Shown here: piece by piece, positions 1 through 10,023 of the stretch
Layout: every line of letters starts with the position of its first letter
Position numbering within the stretch: the stretch's first letter is position 1
Assembly (NCBI RefSeq): GCF_029436685.1
Contig: NZ_JAROCY010000004.1
Coordinates: 158,501-222,500, forward strand
Origin: Novosphingobium cyanobacteriorum
GTDB lineage: Bacteria > Pseudomonadota > Alphaproteobacteria > Sphingomonadales > Sphingomonadaceae
DNA: 64,000 nucleotides
Direction of reading: 5' to 3'
Program-made: the position numbers and the translations under genes
Notes under the pieces: generated by a model
Told to the model about the DNA's origin: nothing
The model's database searches: none
What the model saw: the letters and a program-made list of their open reading frames with translations, nothing else

Positions 1-344
1 AGCAGGGAGGGGTGGATATTGAGCATCCGCCCTTCCCAGCGTGCGACGAATTCGGCCGAAAGGATGCGCATGTAGCCGGCCAGCGCGATGAAGCGTGCGC
101 CGGCGCGCAGCACTTCGGCCTCCATCATCGCGTCATGTTCGGCGCGGGGAATGCCCTTGTGCGGCAGGCAGAAGGTGGCCACGCCTTCTGCCGCGGCGAG
201 CTTCAGCCCGCCGGCATCGGGGTTGTTGGAAAGCACCAGCGCGATCTCGTAGGGGCAATCGGGCAGGCGGCTGGCATAGAGCAGCGCCGCCATGTTGGTG
301 CCGCTGCCCGAAACGAAGACGGCGACTTTGGCCTTCTCAGCCAA
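1..344 (-). CDS. purN: Phosphoribosylglycinamide formyltransferase, 3' part cut by window edge
   Basis: PurN transfers a formyl group from 10-formyltetrahydrofolate to GAR, the third step of purine synthesis in the cytoplasm. Translating leftward gives a start like [18 protein letters not shown], with the SGSGTN phosphate-binding loop, then the LAGYMRIL and NIHPSLL segments that carry active-site residues of this family. The frame is open to base 1, so the C-terminal half lies outside the window. The only sensible start is a TTG at 342-344, which overlaps the purM stop by 8 bases; this suggests translational coupling in a purM-purN operon. The start codon is inferred; the family call is firm. 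Confidence 0.93.
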   Translation of the reverse strand, partial: MAEKAKVAVFVSGSGTNMAALLYASRLPDCPYEIALVLSNNPDAGGLKLAAAEGVATFCLPHKGIPRAEHDAMMEAEVLRAGARFIALAGYMRILSAEFVARWEGRMLNIHPSL

Positions 345-1443
345 GGTGCGTCGCTTCCCATGCCGCGCGGGCGGACCAGGTTTCGGCGCTGCCGGTGACG
401 GTGCAGCCCTTTTCGCCCGCGACGATGGTGCCAATGCGATGGACCGTTTCGCCCGCATGGCCGAGGTCGGCGGCAAGCTGTTCCGCTTCTTCGGGGGCGA
501 CGGCGAGGACCATGCCGATGCCGCAGTTGAAGGTGCGGGCCATCTCGGCCGGCTCGATGTTCCCCTGCGCCTGCAGGAAGGCCATCAGGCGGCTCTGCTC
601 CCACGAATCGGCGTTGATGCGGGCATGGAGGCCCTTGGGCAGCACGCGCGGCACGTTTTCCAGCAGGCCGCCGCCGGTGATGTGCGCCAGCGCATGGATG
701 CGCCCGCCACGGATGAAGGGCAGCAGCGTCTTCACATAGATGCGGGTGGGTTCGATCAGGTAGTCGATCAGCAGGCGTTCGTTGTCGAACAGCGCGGGGC
801 GATCGAGCCGCCAGCCCTTGTCTGCGGCGAGGCGGCGGACCAGCGAATAGCCGTTGGAATGCACGCCGGACGAGGCAAGGCCGAGCAGCACGTCGCCTTC
901 GGCCACGCGGTCGCCGGTCAGCTGCTCGCCGCGCTCCACCGCGCCGACGCAGAAGCCGGCAAGATCATAGTCGCCATCGGCGTACATGCCGGGCATTTCC
1001 GCGGTTTCCCCGCCGATCAGCGCGCAGCCGGCCATGCGGCAGCCTTCGGCAATGCCCGCCACGACGCGTTCTGCCACGCCGTTGTCCAGCCGCCCGGTGG
1101 CGAAGTAATCCAGGAAGAACAGCGGTTCGGCACCCTGGACGATCAGGTCGTTCACGCACATGGCGACGAGGTCTATGCCGATGCGGTCGTGCCGGTCATG
1201 ATCGATGGCGAGCTTCACCTTCGTGCCCACGCCATCATTGCCCGCCACCAGCAGCGGGTCCTTGTAGCCCGCCGCCTTCAGGTCGAAGAACCCGCCGAAG
1301 CCGCCCAGTTCCGCATCGGCGCCGGGGCGCGCGGTGGAGCGGGCGAGGGGGCCGATGGCCTTCACCAGTGCGTTGCCGGCGGCGATGTTCACGCCGGCCT
1401 GTTCGTAGCTATAGCTCTGCGGAGTCTTGTCGTCGGATGCCAT
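337..1443 (-). CDS. purM: Phosphoribosylformylglycinamidine cyclo-ligase (AIR synthetase)
   Basis: PurM closes FGAM to AIR with ATP, the fifth step of purine synthesis. The 368-aa product has the usual length and the family landmarks: [11 protein letters not shown] near residue 65, the [17 protein letters not shown] stretch, [24 protein letters not shown] and the [12 protein letters not shown] motif. I chose the ATG at 1443 because the reading frame upstream of it encodes no family sequence, while the [18 protein letters not shown] start matches the normal N-terminus. It precedes purN with an 8-bp overlap and is read away from the gene at 1550, leaving a 106-bp shared promoter region. Confidence 0.96.
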   Translation of the reverse strand: MASDDKTPQSYSYEQAGVNIAAGNALVKAIGPLARSTARPGADAELGGFGGFFDLKAAGYKDPLLVAGNDGVGTKVKLAIDHDRHDRIGIDLVAMCVNDLIVQGAEPLFFLDYFATGRLDNGVAERVVAGIAEGCRMAGCALIGGETAEMPGMYADGDYDLAGFCVGAVERGEQLTGDRVAEGDVLLGLASSGVHSNGYSLVRRLAADKGWRLDRPALFDNERLLIDYLIEPTRIYVKTLLPFIRGGRIHALAHITGGGLLENVPRVLPKGLHARINADSWEQSRLMAFLQAQGNIEPAEMARTFNCGIGMVLAVAPEEAEQLAADLGHAGETVHRIGTIVAGEKGCTVTGSAETWSARAAWEATHLG

Positions 1444-1549
1444 GGAACGCGCGCCTAGCGCTTTCCTGCTTGGATTTCCACTTGCCTTTGGGCAAAAGCG
1501 CAGCCGCAAAGGCCGATTGCCCACAGACCGGCCCTGATCTGGAGTTCCC

Positions 1550-2827
1550 TTGGCCGTTCTGCGCCTGCCATTCGCGAAGTTTCAGGCCCGGCTGGGTCAA
1601 CGCCGCACCGCGCTGTTTGCCGCGGGGGCGCTGGCGCTCGGCGTGGGGGGAGCTGTGCTCTATGCCCAGATCGAGGGCGACCGCGGCATTGCCCCCATCG
1701 CCAGCACTGGCGATTTCGAGGTCACCGGCATCGAGGTGAACGCCACCGGCAAGAATGCCGACGAGGCGCGCGCCAACGGCTGGCGCGAGGCGCAGCGCAA
1801 GGCGTGGGAAAAGCTGTGGTCCACCAATGGCCTGGGTGGCGGCAAGGCCCCGGCGCTGGACGATGGCACGATCGAGCAGATGGTTTCCGCCGTGGTGGTG
1901 GAAAACGAACAGATCGGCCCGCACCGCTATATCGCGCGGCTGGGGGTCATCTTTGACCGGGCGCGGACCGGCGGATACCTTGGCATGCAGGGGCAGATCG
2001 CCCATTCCGCGCCGATGCTGGTGATCCCCGTGCTGATCCAGGGCGGGGTGACCAGCGTGTTTGAAACGCGCACCCCCTGGCAGAAGGCCTGGGCAGAGTT
2101 TCGCACCGGGCAGAGCGTGGTCGATTATGTGCGGCCCAACGGCGGCGGATCGGATTCGCTGCTGCTGACCGCCGGGCAGGTTTCACGCCGCAGCCGCAAC
2201 TGGTGGCGGCTGGTGCTGGATGAATTCGGCGCGGCAGACGTGGTGATTCCCGTGGCCAAGCTGGAACGGCAATGGCCGGGCGGGCCGATTCACGGCAGCT
2301 TCGTGGCCCGTTATGGTCCCGACAACCGCTTCCTTGGCAGCTTCGAGATGACGGCGGAGAGCGAGGACAAGCTGCCCGCCATGCTGGCGCAGGCGGTTCA
2401 GCGGATCGACGGCATCTATGCCCAGGCGCTTGCCGCCGGGCAGCTGGCGCCCGATCCCACGCTGAACACGCAGCCGCAGATCGATCCGAAGCTGATCGAC
2501 GCAATCGTGGCCAGGCTGGGGCCGGCCCCGGCGGCGCAGCAGGCGCAGGCCAGCGGACCCGCCGCGTCGGCAACTGCGAGCGCGGCGGCGGCCAGCACCT
2601 TTACCGTGCAGTTCGTAACGCCCGATGCAGCGGCGGTGGACGCGGCGCTTTCGGGCGTGCGGTCGGTGGGTGGCGTGCAGTCTGCCAGCACCACCTCGAT
2701 CGCTATCGGCGGCACCTCGATCATGCGGGTGACCTACGCCGGGGAACTCGACGCGCTGGCCGCTGCGCTGCGCGCGCAGGGGTGGAAGGTGACGCAGGGT
2801 TCTGGCGTGCTGCTCATCCGACGCTGA
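1550..2827 (+). CDS. Envelope protein with DUF2066-like N-terminal part, function unknown
   Basis: The 425-aa product begins with a basic stretch and one hydrophobic segment (about residues 20-40), so it is probably anchored in the inner membrane or exported. Residues about 50-140 (DFEVTGIEV..., [33 protein letters not shown]) resemble the DUF2066 family. A Pro/Ala/Gln-rich linker follows near residue 330, then a small C-terminal beta-alpha domain ending in GSGVLLIRR that may be ferredoxin-like. The start is TTG, read away from purM. The next gene, an Hda-like protein, starts 13 bases after the stop, so the two are probably co-transcribed. I cannot assign a function. Confidence 0.75.
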   Translation: MAVLRLPFAKFQARLGQRRTALFAAGALALGVGGAVLYAQIEGDRGIAPIASTGDFEVTGIEVNATGKNADEARANGWREAQRKAWEKLWSTNGLGGGKAPALDDGTIEQMVSAVVVENEQIGPHRYIARLGVIFDRARTGGYLGMQGQIAHSAPMLVIPVLIQGGVTSVFETRTPWQKAWAEFRTGQSVVDYVRPNGGGSDSLLLTAGQVSRRSRNWWRLVLDEFGAADVVIPVAKLERQWPGGPIHGSFVARYGPDNRFLGSFEMTAESEDKLPAMLAQAVQRIDGIYAQALAAGQLAPDPTLNTQPQIDPKLIDAIVARLGPAPAAQQAQASGPAASATASAAAASTFTVQFVTPDAAAVDAALSGVRSVGGVQSASTTSIAIGGTSIMRVTYAGELDALAAALRAQGWKVTQGSGVLLIRR

Positions 2828-2840
2828 CCGATCGCTTGCC

Positions 2841-3467
2841 GTGTCCCAGATTGCGCTACCCCTTGTCACCGCCACGAGCGCCGAGACGATCGTCTCCGGC
2901 CCTTCGCTTGCGCCGGTCATCGGCGCGTTGCAGGCGGCGCAGGACTGGCCTTTCCGCACAGCGATCCTGTTTGGCCCGCCGCGTTCGGGCAAGAGCCTGC
3001 TGGCGCGCTGGTTCGCGCAATCGGGCGCGGGCGATGCGCTGGACGATGCCGATTCGCTGGCCGACGAGGCGGTGTTCCATCGCTGGAACGCCGCGCAGGC
3101 GAGCGGACGGCCGCTGCTGCTGGTGAGCGGGCGCGCACCGGGCGCATGGCCGATTGCGCTGCCGGACCTGAAATCGCGGCTGGGCGCGGCGCTGCCGATC
3201 GAGATTGCCGCGCCTGATGACGAACTTCTGCGTTCGCTGATCGAAGCGCACGCCGCACGGCGCGGGCTGGCGCTGGGCGAAGGGGCGCTGGGCTGGGTGC
3301 TGCCGCGCATCGAACGCAGCCACGCCGCGGCCGAAGCGCTGGTCGAAACAATCGACCGCCTGTCCCTTGAGCGGAAGGCAAGTGTCACCATATCGCTGGT
3401 GAAGGACGCGCTGGCCGAGCGCGTTCATGGCCATGCCGACAGCAACTGGCAGCCCCGACTCCTTTAA
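2841..3467 (+). CDS. hdaA: DnaA-related AAA+ protein, Hda/HdaA-like
   Basis: Hda-type proteins work with the beta clamp to stimulate ATP hydrolysis by DnaA and so restrain re-initiation of replication. The 208-aa protein has the short opening MSQIALPLV that resembles an Hda clamp-binding tail, a Walker A-like loop GPPRSGKS near residue 50, the DDADSL acidic stretch where Walker B is expected, and the LKSRLGAALPIEIAAPDDE segment typical of the DnaA/Hda fold. Start is GTG. The gene lies between the DUF2066-like gene and serine acetyltransferase. Symbol is by family resemblance to the alphaproteobacterial gene. Confidence 0.82.
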   Translation: MSQIALPLVTATSAETIVSGPSLAPVIGALQAAQDWPFRTAILFGPPRSGKSLLARWFAQSGAGDALDDADSLADEAVFHRWNAAQASGRPLLLVSGRAPGAWPIALPDLKSRLGAALPIEIAAPDDELLRSLIEAHAARRGLALGEGALGWVLPRIERSHAAAEALVETIDRLSLERKASVTISLVKDALAERVHGHADSNWQPRLL

Positions 3468-3519
3468 GGGTGAGGGGCAGCCGCTTGCGCTGAAAGGGAA
3501 AAAGGGGGTAGATCGGCCC

Positions 3520-4242
3520 ATGTTCGACAGCTTGGTCGCCTATCTGGACTCGATCCGCGCCCGCGATCCGGCGCCGCGTTCGCGTTGGGAAATCCTGCTC
3601 TACCCGGGCCTGTGGGCCGTCGGGCTGCACCGCGTGGCGCACTGGCTGTTTGAAGCGAAGCTCTATTTCCTCGCCCGCCTGATCAACCATTTCAGCCGCT
3701 TCGTGACCGCGATCGACATTCATCCGGGCGCGAAGATCGGCCGGCACCTGTTCATCGATCACGGCTTCACCGTGATTGGCGAGACGGCCGAGATCGGTGA
3801 CAATGTCACCATATACCAGTGCGTTACGCTGGGTGGCACCAACCCCGCCAATGGCGTGCCGGGCAAGCGCCACCCAACGCTGTGTGATAACGTGATCCTG
3901 GGATCGGGCGCGCAGGTGCTGGGGCCGATCACGGTGGGCGCGCGGGCCCGTGTTGGCGCCAATGCCGTGGTGACTGAAGACGTGCCGGAAGGCGCGACGA
4001 TGGTCGGGCTCAAGGCGCGGTCCACGCTGGTGCCGGTGGAAACCTGGCTCAAGGACTTCATCCCCTATGGCACGCCCTGCAAGGAACCGTGCGAACCGGC
4101 GGGCGGCAGCCGTATCGACGAGCTGGAAAACGAGGTGGCCGTGCTGAAGGCGCAGGTCTCCGCCCTGCTGGCCGAGCGCACCGGGGATGATGCGCCCAAC
4201 GCGCCTGTCACCGGGTCCGGCCGGCGGAGGAACCGCAACTGA
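3520..4242 (+). CDS. cysE: Serine O-acetyltransferase
   Basis: It makes O-acetylserine from serine and acetyl-CoA, the precursor of cysteine. The 240-aa product carries the left-handed beta-helix hexapeptide repeats from about residue 65 (IHPGAKIG, FIDHGFTVIGETAEIGDNVTI) and the QCVTLGGT and GKRHPTL segments of this family. The length and C-terminal extension are closer to the shorter EpsC/NifP type than to E. coli CysE. A longer frame opens at 3427, but the ATG at 3520 follows a purine-rich AAGGGGG and gives the normal N-terminus. A predicted coiled segment near the C-terminus (RIDELENEVAVLKAQVSALL) may help oligomerisation. Confidence 0.93.
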   Translation: MFDSLVAYLDSIRARDPAPRSRWEILLYPGLWAVGLHRVAHWLFEAKLYFLARLINHFSRFVTAIDIHPGAKIGRHLFIDHGFTVIGETAEIGDNVTIYQCVTLGGTNPANGVPGKRHPTLCDNVILGSGAQVLGPITVGARARVGANAVVTEDVPEGATMVGLKARSTLVPVETWLKDFIPYGTPCKEPCEPAGGSRIDELENEVAVLKAQVSALLAERTGDDAPNAPVTGSGRRRNRN

Positions 4243-4244
4243 GC

Positions 4245-4619
4245 GTGGCCGGGACTTCCGGCGCGCCCGGCGCGAATGGCGGCGGGGACACGGTCGTCCC
4301 CTTTCCCAAGCCGCAGGCACAGGTTGCGTTCGACCGCAAGGAGCTGATGCGCATCCTTGATCTCTATGGCCGAATGGTCGCCGCGGGAATCTGGCGCGAC
4401 TATGCCATGGGCTTCGATCGTGACGCCGCCAGCTTCAGCGCCTTTCGTCGCACGGCTGAGCGACCCAGCGCACGGATCGAGAAGCGCCCCGCTTTGCGTG
4501 GCAAGCAGGGCATCTGGGCGCTTTATGGCGAAGCCGGGCAGGTGCTGAAGCGCGGGCATGACCTGAACGGCGTGCTCAGCCCGCTGGAGCGCAAGCTGTT
4601 GAAGGTGGTTGAGGATTAG
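4245..4619 (+). CDS. DUF2794 family protein
   Basis: A 124-aa soluble protein with a disordered glycine-rich N-terminus and a conserved core (FDRKELMRILDLYGRMVAAGIWRDYAM, then GKQGIWALYGEAGQVLKRG, and LSPLERKLLKVV at the end). This pattern matches the DUF2794 family found widely in alphaproteobacteria, whose role is not known to me. Translation starts at GTG two bases after the cysE stop, so it is almost certainly co-transcribed and probably translationally coupled. The next gene starts inside its last codons. Confidence 0.85.
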   Translation: MAGTSGAPGANGGGDTVVPFPKPQAQVAFDRKELMRILDLYGRMVAAGIWRDYAMGFDRDAASFSAFRRTAERPSARIEKRPALRGKQGIWALYGEAGQVLKRGHDLNGVLSPLERKLLKVVED

Positions 4620-4920
4620 GCTGCAACTGATTTTGCCGGCTGCGCTGGCACTTGCGGGGTGCGGGCAGGGCGAGGCGCAGAAATCCGCGCCGCCGCAGGG
4701 CCGCAAGGTGATGCGCACGATCTATCGCGACGACAAGGCCATGCTGCTCGTGGTCATGCCCGACGGGCCCGGCGCACCACCCTCCGCCGACTGCACCCAG
4801 CCCCTGCTGATCGATCCGGCCAGCGGTGCGGTGCGGGCGATCTCCGCGCAGGAAGCCGCCGAACGCCAGCGCCGCATGGAGCTGGTCGGCGCCAGCGAGG
4901 GCAACTGCCTGCCGCGCTGA
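4609..4920 (+). CDS. Small putative lipoprotein
   Basis: A 103-aa protein starting at TTG, overlapping the DUF2794 gene by 11 bases. The N-terminus MRIRLQLILPAALALAGCG is a classic lipoprotein signal with lipobox LALAGC, so the mature protein would start at Cys18 and sit in the envelope. The remainder is hydrophilic, with IYRDDKAMLLVVMPDG and two further cysteines (SADCTQP and EGNCLPR) that could form a disulfide. I do not recognise a family. The overlap argues it is real and part of the same operon. Confidence 0.7.
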   Translation: MRIRLQLILPAALALAGCGQGEAQKSAPPQGRKVMRTIYRDDKAMLLVVMPDGPGAPPSADCTQPLLIDPASGAVRAISAQEAAERQRRMELVGASEGNCLPR

Positions 4921-4925
4921 CAGGC

Positions 4926-5561
4926 TCAGTCGAACACGCCCGCGCTGTAGATGTGGCTGGCCTGCATCGCGGTGATGCGCCGGACGAGCAGGACCAGCTG
5001 GATCATGGCACCGTGCCACATGGCCTGGCCCAGAACCAGCATCAGCATGGCGATCTCGGGCGAGGTCACCACCCGCGCGCGATTGAAGGCGGAGACCATG
5101 AATGTCGCCAGCAGCACCGCATGGAGGAACAGGCCGCCGATCCAGCAGGCCCACCATCCGCTGGCGAGCGTGACTGGTGCCTTGGCATTGTACTGGTCCT
5201 CACCCGCACTGCGGTTCCACAGCTCTCGCATGGTGCGGAAGGGGGCAACGAAGTTTGCTCCGGGCACGAACCAGCAACTGACAGCCCAGATAGGTGACCG
5301 CTCCAGCCCGGGCAGGCGATGCACGTGAAGGTCGGCCACGGCGCGCCACAGCCAGAACAGGAATGCGGTGAACACGATCGGGCCTGCTATCAACTGCGGC
5401 ACGAGCGATCCGCCAAACGCTGTGGCGATGACATCGATCGGAATTGCGCCGTCGCGCCGTTCGATCTGCACCACATAGATCGCAGCCGCCGCCATGGCCG
5501 CATAATGCACACCCACCGCCACCTGCACGGCAATCGCCCTGCGCTTCAGCGATGCGCTCAT
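4926..5561 (-). CDS. DUF4328-like multi-pass membrane protein
   Basis: The 211-aa product has about five or six hydrophobic segments and the motif PIWAVSCWFVPGANFVAPFRTMRELW, the hallmark of DUF4328 proteins. The ATG at 5561 is chosen over the upstream frame because it precedes the first membrane segment directly and the extra 20 residues are not family-like. Its function is unknown. It converges on the small lipoprotein gene with only five bases between the stops and lies just downstream of the RTX gene on the same strand (129-bp gap). Confidence 0.8.
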   Translation of the reverse strand: MSASLKRRAIAVQVAVGVHYAAMAAAAIYVVQIERRDGAIPIDVIATAFGGSLVPQLIAGPIVFTAFLFWLWRAVADLHVHRLPGLERSPIWAVSCWFVPGANFVAPFRTMRELWNRSAGEDQYNAKAPVTLASGWWACWIGGLFLHAVLLATFMVSAFNRARVVTSPEIAMLMLVLGQAMWHGAMIQLVLLVRRITAMQASHIYSAGVFD

Positions 5562-5690
5562 ATGATCGCGCTCCGCCCGATATGCCCTCGTCGTACCATG
5601 CCCGTCCCCATATCCGGGCATCAGCCTATCGCCGCAGGCACCGGGCGCAACCTTCGCGTCTGCGAAGACTGCGCCATTGCGGCGGCTGTT

Positions 5691-8600
5691 TCAGAGTACG
5701 AAGTCGGTCGCAACCGGGGGGGCAGGCACGCCGATGGTGATGGCAAAGTCGGAAATGCCATCGCCGTTCACGTCCCCTTCCACCAGCGTGGTGGACACGC
5801 GCAACTGCCCGGCCACGTTGGAATAGGCTGCGCTGCCGATGAAGGTGAAGGCCTGGTCGCCCGCCGTGACCGTGTTCGCATCGATGAGCGAAAGGTCGAT
5901 CCTGTCGCCGCTGGTGAAGTCCAGGATCACATCGCGCAGCGAGGCGGCAGTCGGGCTGTCGAGCACGCTGCGGTAGACGAACACATCGGCCCCGGCACCG
6001 CCACGCAGCACATCGCGGCCAAGCCCGCCTTCGATGCGGTTGATGCCGCCATCGCCGCGGATCGCATCGTCGAAGGCGCTGCCGGTCACGTTCTCGAAGC
6101 CGGCCAGCGTATCCGACACGCCGGTCCCGTCGTTAAGCGTCAGCAGGCGGCCAAGATTGACCGTCACCGCGCCATTCGCGTTGGCATAGGAGACCGTGTC
6201 GATGCCCGTTCCGCCATCCAGCGTATCGGCCCCGTCGCCCCCGGCGATCACGTCATTCCCGCCCAGGCCGGTGATGATGTTCGCGCCCTCGTCGCCGGAA
6301 AGCGTGTCGGCAAAGCCCGATCCGGTCAGGTTCTCGATGTTGATCAGCGTATCGGTGCCCTCGCCGGTCACCTGCGCAGTGGTGTTCTGGAGATCAACCG
6401 TGACACCGGCCGAGGCGGAGCTGTAGCTTGCAGTATCGTTGCCGCCGCCGCCGTTGATTGCATCGTCGCCGGAATTGCCCAGCAGCAGGTCGTCGCCCGC
6501 GTCACCGCGCAGCGTATCGTTGCCAGCGCCCCCGGTGAGGGCATCGTTGCCGGCGCCGCCAGACAGGCGGTTGGCGTTGAGATCCCCGATGAGGGAATCG
6601 TTGAAGAGCGATCCGGCCAGGTTTTCGATCCCGGTCAGGGTGTCGGTGCCGGCACCGATGGTGTTCTGCGCCGTGGTGACACCCAGATCGACAGCGACGG
6701 CGGCCGCTGCCTGCCGATAATTGACGGTGTCGTTGCCGGTGCTGCCGTCGAGCGTGTCGTTGCCGCTGTCGCCCAGCAGCAGGTCGTCGCCAAGGCCGCC
6801 CTGCAGGGTGTCGTTGCCACCCCCGCCAGAAAGCACGTCGGCGCCGTCGAGCCCCGCGATGGTGTTGTTGCCGCTGTTGCCGGCGATGCGGTTGTCCGCC
6901 GTGTTGCCGGTACCGTTGATCGCTGCACCGCCCTTCAGCGTCAAATTCTCAAGGTTCCCGCCCAGGGTATGGGTGATCAGGGAGAATACGGTGTCGATGC
7001 CCTGCGCAACCTGTTCGATCACCGTGTCGCCCGTGGAATCGACAACATAGGTGTCATCGCCCAGGCCCCCGCTCATCGCGTCGTTGCCGCTGGCGCCGTT
7101 GATCACATTGCTGCCGTTGTTGCCGATGATCGTGTTGTTCAGATTGTTGCCCGTCACCTGCCAGTTGTCTGAACCAAGGACGGTCAGGTTCTCCACGTTG
7201 GCCGACAGGTTGTAGGGCTGGACGGTCGGGGCGAACCCGGCGGTGATCACGCTGAGCACCACCATGTCCGTGCCCTGGTTGGCATATTCGGTGATCTGGT
7301 GGTCCCAGCCATAGACGCGATAGGTATCATTGCCGGTTCCGCCGGACAGGCGCGACCCATCGGCGGCGATGATCGTGTCGTTTCCGGCGTTGCCGCTGAT
7401 GATATCGACGCCGGGGCCGATCCCGGTCACGATGTCCATCACGCCGCTCAGCACGCCCGTGCCGTTCAGCACATTGTCGCCCGCATTGCCGGTCATCCGG
7501 TTCACGGATGAATTTCCCATTCCATCGATATTGGTGCGGCCCAGCAGCACCAGGTCTTCCACCTCGGTCGGCAGCACGAACGAGACGGTCGCACGTACGG
7601 TGTCGTTGCCGTTGGCGGCCACCTCGCCGATAACGTCGGCGGAATTGTCGACGAGATAGGTGTCGCCACCGTCTCCGCCGATCAGGATATCGGCTTCCCC
7701 GCCGCCCCCGCCATCGAGCACATTGTCGGACTCGTTGCCGGTGATCTGGTTGGACAGCGCGTTGCCGGTGCCGTTGATGCTGCCAGCGCTGGACAGCAGC
7801 TGCAGCACTTCCACGTTGTCGTCCAGCACCCAGTCCACTCTGACTTGCATCATGTCATAGCCGCCATCGGCGCGTTCGATGATGATATCGCCATCTTTCA
7901 CGATGTAGACGTCGTCACCTGCGCCGCCTTCCAGCGTGTCAACGGCCGTCGAACTGGCACTGTAGATGAAGTTGTTGCCGGCATTGCCGACGATCACATT
8001 GGAAAGGGAATTGCCGAAGAGGGACAGGTTGCCTGATCCCATGGCGCGCAGGTTCTCGACATTGGCCTCCAGTCCGCGGTCGACCGAGGTGAAGACCGTG
8101 TCGATCCCTTCGTTGGTGCGCTCGGTCACCGTGTCGCTGGTATTGTCGACGAAGTACGTGTCATTGCCGGCGTTGCCGATCAGCTTGTCGATGCCCGCGG
8201 CGCCATCCAGCACGTTGTCGGCCGAATTGCCGTAGAGCGTGTTGTTTTCGGCATTGCCGGTCAGGTTCCCGGCGGCGGTGCCCAGCAGGCGCAGCTGTTC
8301 GATGTTAGCCGCGGTGAGCACATAGGAGCCACGCGTCAGCACCGTGTCGAAGCCTTCGGCCCCGGACTCGACGATCAGGTCATTGCCGTCGACGATATAG
8401 GTGTCGTTGCCGGTCTTGCCGGTCAGGATATCGGCCCCGTCGCCGCCGTCGAGGATGTCGTTGCCGATGTTGCCGGACAGCGTGTCCTGTCCAGCACCGC
8501 CGACCAGCCGGTGCCCGTCCTGTCCGTTGACCTGGATCACGTTGTTGGCCAGATCGCCGGTGATGCTGGGCAGAACCGGCAGATTGTCCGCGTCATAGCG

Positions 8601-9848
8601 TAGCGAGTAATAGCTGGCGCCGCCCGAGCTGTATTCCACGAGATAGCCGCCCGTCGCATCGGCCACGATGGTGGGCACGCCGTGGGCGAAGATGATCGGT
8701 GGCACGTTCTCGTCGCCCACCAGTCCGCCTTGCGCGTCGAAGCGCTGGATATGCGTCTTGACCCCGTTGGGCCCGTCGTTTTGCAACCATGAAATGGCCC
8801 AGCCGCCGTCGCTCAGCGCCGTCGCGGTCACGTTGCCGGGCGGGAACGGCACGCCGCCGTAAGTGCCCACCGTGGTCAGCGGGCCCTGCTGCACCCCGGC
8901 GGAATCGAAAAGGCGATAGGTCACCTGCGTGCCCACCACGGCGGCAATCAGGAACCGGTCTCCCGAAAGGCCGATGGCGGCGACCTTCGGTCCGTTGATC
9001 GGGCCGATATCGATCGGCCCACCGACAAAATTGCCTACGGAATTGAATATCTGTACCTGAAACGAGGTGGCGTTGCCGTAAACCGCCACGAAGCCGCCGC
9101 CGGAAAGCGGGGCCAGTGTGGTGTTCAGTGCCACAATCCCCGCTGTGGCGTTCAGCCGGAACTCCGCGCCCAGGGCCACGCCGTTCACGTCATAGATGCG
9201 GCCATAGGTATTGGCTTCGCCCGGCCGGATGAAGCTGACCACGAATCCGCCAGACGCCAGCGATTCCACCGTCGGCAGGCTTTCCGATTGGGTGATGGCG
9301 GTGTTGTTGACCTGGAACTCCCCGCCAAGCCGCGTTCCGTCCGCCAGGAAGATCTGGCCCGTCACGCCATTGCCCGATCCGTCGGGCGTTACCCAAGTCG
9401 CCACGTAGTTGCCATTGCCCAGTGCCGCCACATCTGGGCTGATCTGGTTGAGCTGTGTCGCCACGCTCAACAGCGATTGCGGTCCGGTGCGTTCCCCGCT
9501 GGCCAGATAGCGCACACGGAACACGTCGTTGTCCACCGACTGGAGGGCAGACCAGACCGACACAATGCTGCCGTCGTTCAGCCGCGCGATCGCGTGGTCA
9601 CCGTTCGAACTTGCACCAGAGGCAACCGTGCTCGGCCCGCCATAGCCAAGCGCGAACGTGCCATCGAGAAACTGGACGGATTCGATACTGTTCAGCGTGT
9701 CCGTGCCCGCCGAGCTGGTCACCGTCCAAACGCCGTTGATGTAAAGGAACGACGCCTGGTCCTGATAAACGTCGATTACTGCGACATCGCCGGTGCCGAC
9801 AATACCTTGGTAGATGTCGTTGCCCGTGGTGCCGGTGATCGTGGCCAT
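5691..9848 (-). CDS. Large RTX-type calcium-binding secreted protein
   Basis: A 1385-aa protein with no N-terminal signal peptide. Residues about 10-60 include an RTX-like start (TGTTGNDIYQG) and a region like the N-terminus of hemolysin-type proteins. Residues about 60-430 hold repeated blade-like units (GGFVVSFIRPG, GGWAISWLQNDG, RFDAQGGLVGDE) seen in this class. From about 440 on there are many nonapeptide blocks (GNAGNDTY, GGAGNDALTGGAGNDTL). The C-terminus has a serralysin-like segment (DVILDFTSGDRIDLSLIDA) and ends in DFVL, consistent with type I secretion. No enzyme domain is visible; adhesin or surface-layer roles are possible. No type I exporter genes lie nearby. Confidence 0.92.
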   Translation of the reverse strand: MATITGTTGNDIYQGIVGTGDVAVIDVYQDQASFLYINGVWTVTSSAGTDTLNSIESVQFLDGTFALGYGGPSTVASGASSNGDHAIARLNDGSIVSVWSALQSVDNDVFRVRYLASGERTGPQSLLSVATQLNQISPDVAALGNGNYVATWVTPDGSGNGVTGQIFLADGTRLGGEFQVNNTAITQSESLPTVESLASGGFVVSFIRPGEANTYGRIYDVNGVALGAEFRLNATAGIVALNTTLAPLSGGGFVAVYGNATSFQVQIFNSVGNFVGGPIDIGPINGPKVAAIGLSGDRFLIAAVVGTQVTYRLFDSAGVQQGPLTTVGTYGGVPFPPGNVTATALSDGGWAISWLQNDGPNGVKTHIQRFDAQGGLVGDENVPPIIFAHGVPTIVADATGGYLVEYSSGGASYYSLRYDADNLPVLPSITGDLANNVIQVNGQDGHRLVGGAGQDTLSGNIGNDILDGGDGADILTGKTGNDTYIVDGNDLIVESGAEGFDTVLTRGSYVLTAANIEQLRLLGTAAGNLTGNAENNTLYGNSADNVLDGAAGIDKLIGNAGNDTYFVDNTSDTVTERTNEGIDTVFTSVDRGLEANVENLRAMGSGNLSLFGNSLSNVIVGNAGNNFIYSASSTAVDTLEGGAGDDVYIVKDGDIIIERADGGYDMMQVRVDWVLDDNVEVLQLLSSAGSINGTGNALSNQITGNESDNVLDGGGGGEADILIGGDGGDTYLVDNSADVIGEVAANGNDTVRATVSFVLPTEVEDLVLLGRTNIDGMGNSSVNRMTGNAGDNVLNGTGVLSGVMDIVTGIGPGVDIISGNAGNDTIIAADGSRLSGGTGNDTYRVYGWDHQITEYANQGTDMVVLSVITAGFAPTVQPYNLSANVENLTVLGSDNWQVTGNNLNNTIIGNNGSNVINGASGNDAMSGGLGDDTYVVDSTGDTVIEQVAQGIDTVFSLITHTLGGNLENLTLKGGAAINGTGNTADNRIAGNSGNNTIAGLDGADVLSGGGGNDTLQGGLGDDLLLGDSGNDTLDGSTGNDTVNYRQAAAAVAVDLGVTTAQNTIGAGTDTLTGIENLAGSLFNDSLIGDLNANRLSGGAGNDALTGGAGNDTLRGDAGDDLLLGNSGDDAINGGGGNDTASYSSASAGVTVDLQNTTAQVTGEGTDTLINIENLTGSGFADTLSGDEGANIITGLGGNDVIAGGDGADTLDGGTGIDTVSYANANGAVTVNLGRLLTLNDGTGVSDTLAGFENVTGSAFDDAIRGDGGINRIEGGLGRDVLRGGAGADVFVYRSVLDSPTAASLRDVILDFTSGDRIDLSLIDANTVTAGDQAFTFIGSAAYSNVAGQLRVSTTLVEGDVNGDGISDFAITIGVPAPPVATDFVL

Positions 9849-9902
9849 GTCTAGCTCCCCAAAAGATGACCGCGGGGCGCGCACTTATCCCAGCGGCCGC
9901 TG

Positions 9903-9922
9903 ATTACGTATAAACACGTAAT
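9903..9922. promoter_or_regulatory. Inverted repeat upstream of the RTX gene
   Basis: Perfect 7-bp arms ATTACGT and ACGTAAT separated by 6 bases, in a locally AT-rich stretch 55-75 bases upstream of the RTX start codon. The position and symmetry suit an operator for a dimeric regulator. I cannot name the regulator. Confidence 0.4.
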
Positions 9923-10023
9923 TATCACGCGCGGAGCATGTGGATTGTATGGATTCGACGCGAAGCGTCGCATTTGGTCCGGATCGGTTGGCGCCGTCCC
10001 GCTGTGGAACAGCGCTGGCCGGT

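Noticed and set aside
5319..7172. Long plus-strand frame opposite the RTX gene
   Set aside because: Its apparent repeats are the complement of the RTX repeats on the other strand.
9956..9970. CGACGC/GCGTCG hairpin downstream of the SDR gene as a terminator
   Set aside because: Only a 6-bp stem with a 3-base loop and no T-run on either strand.
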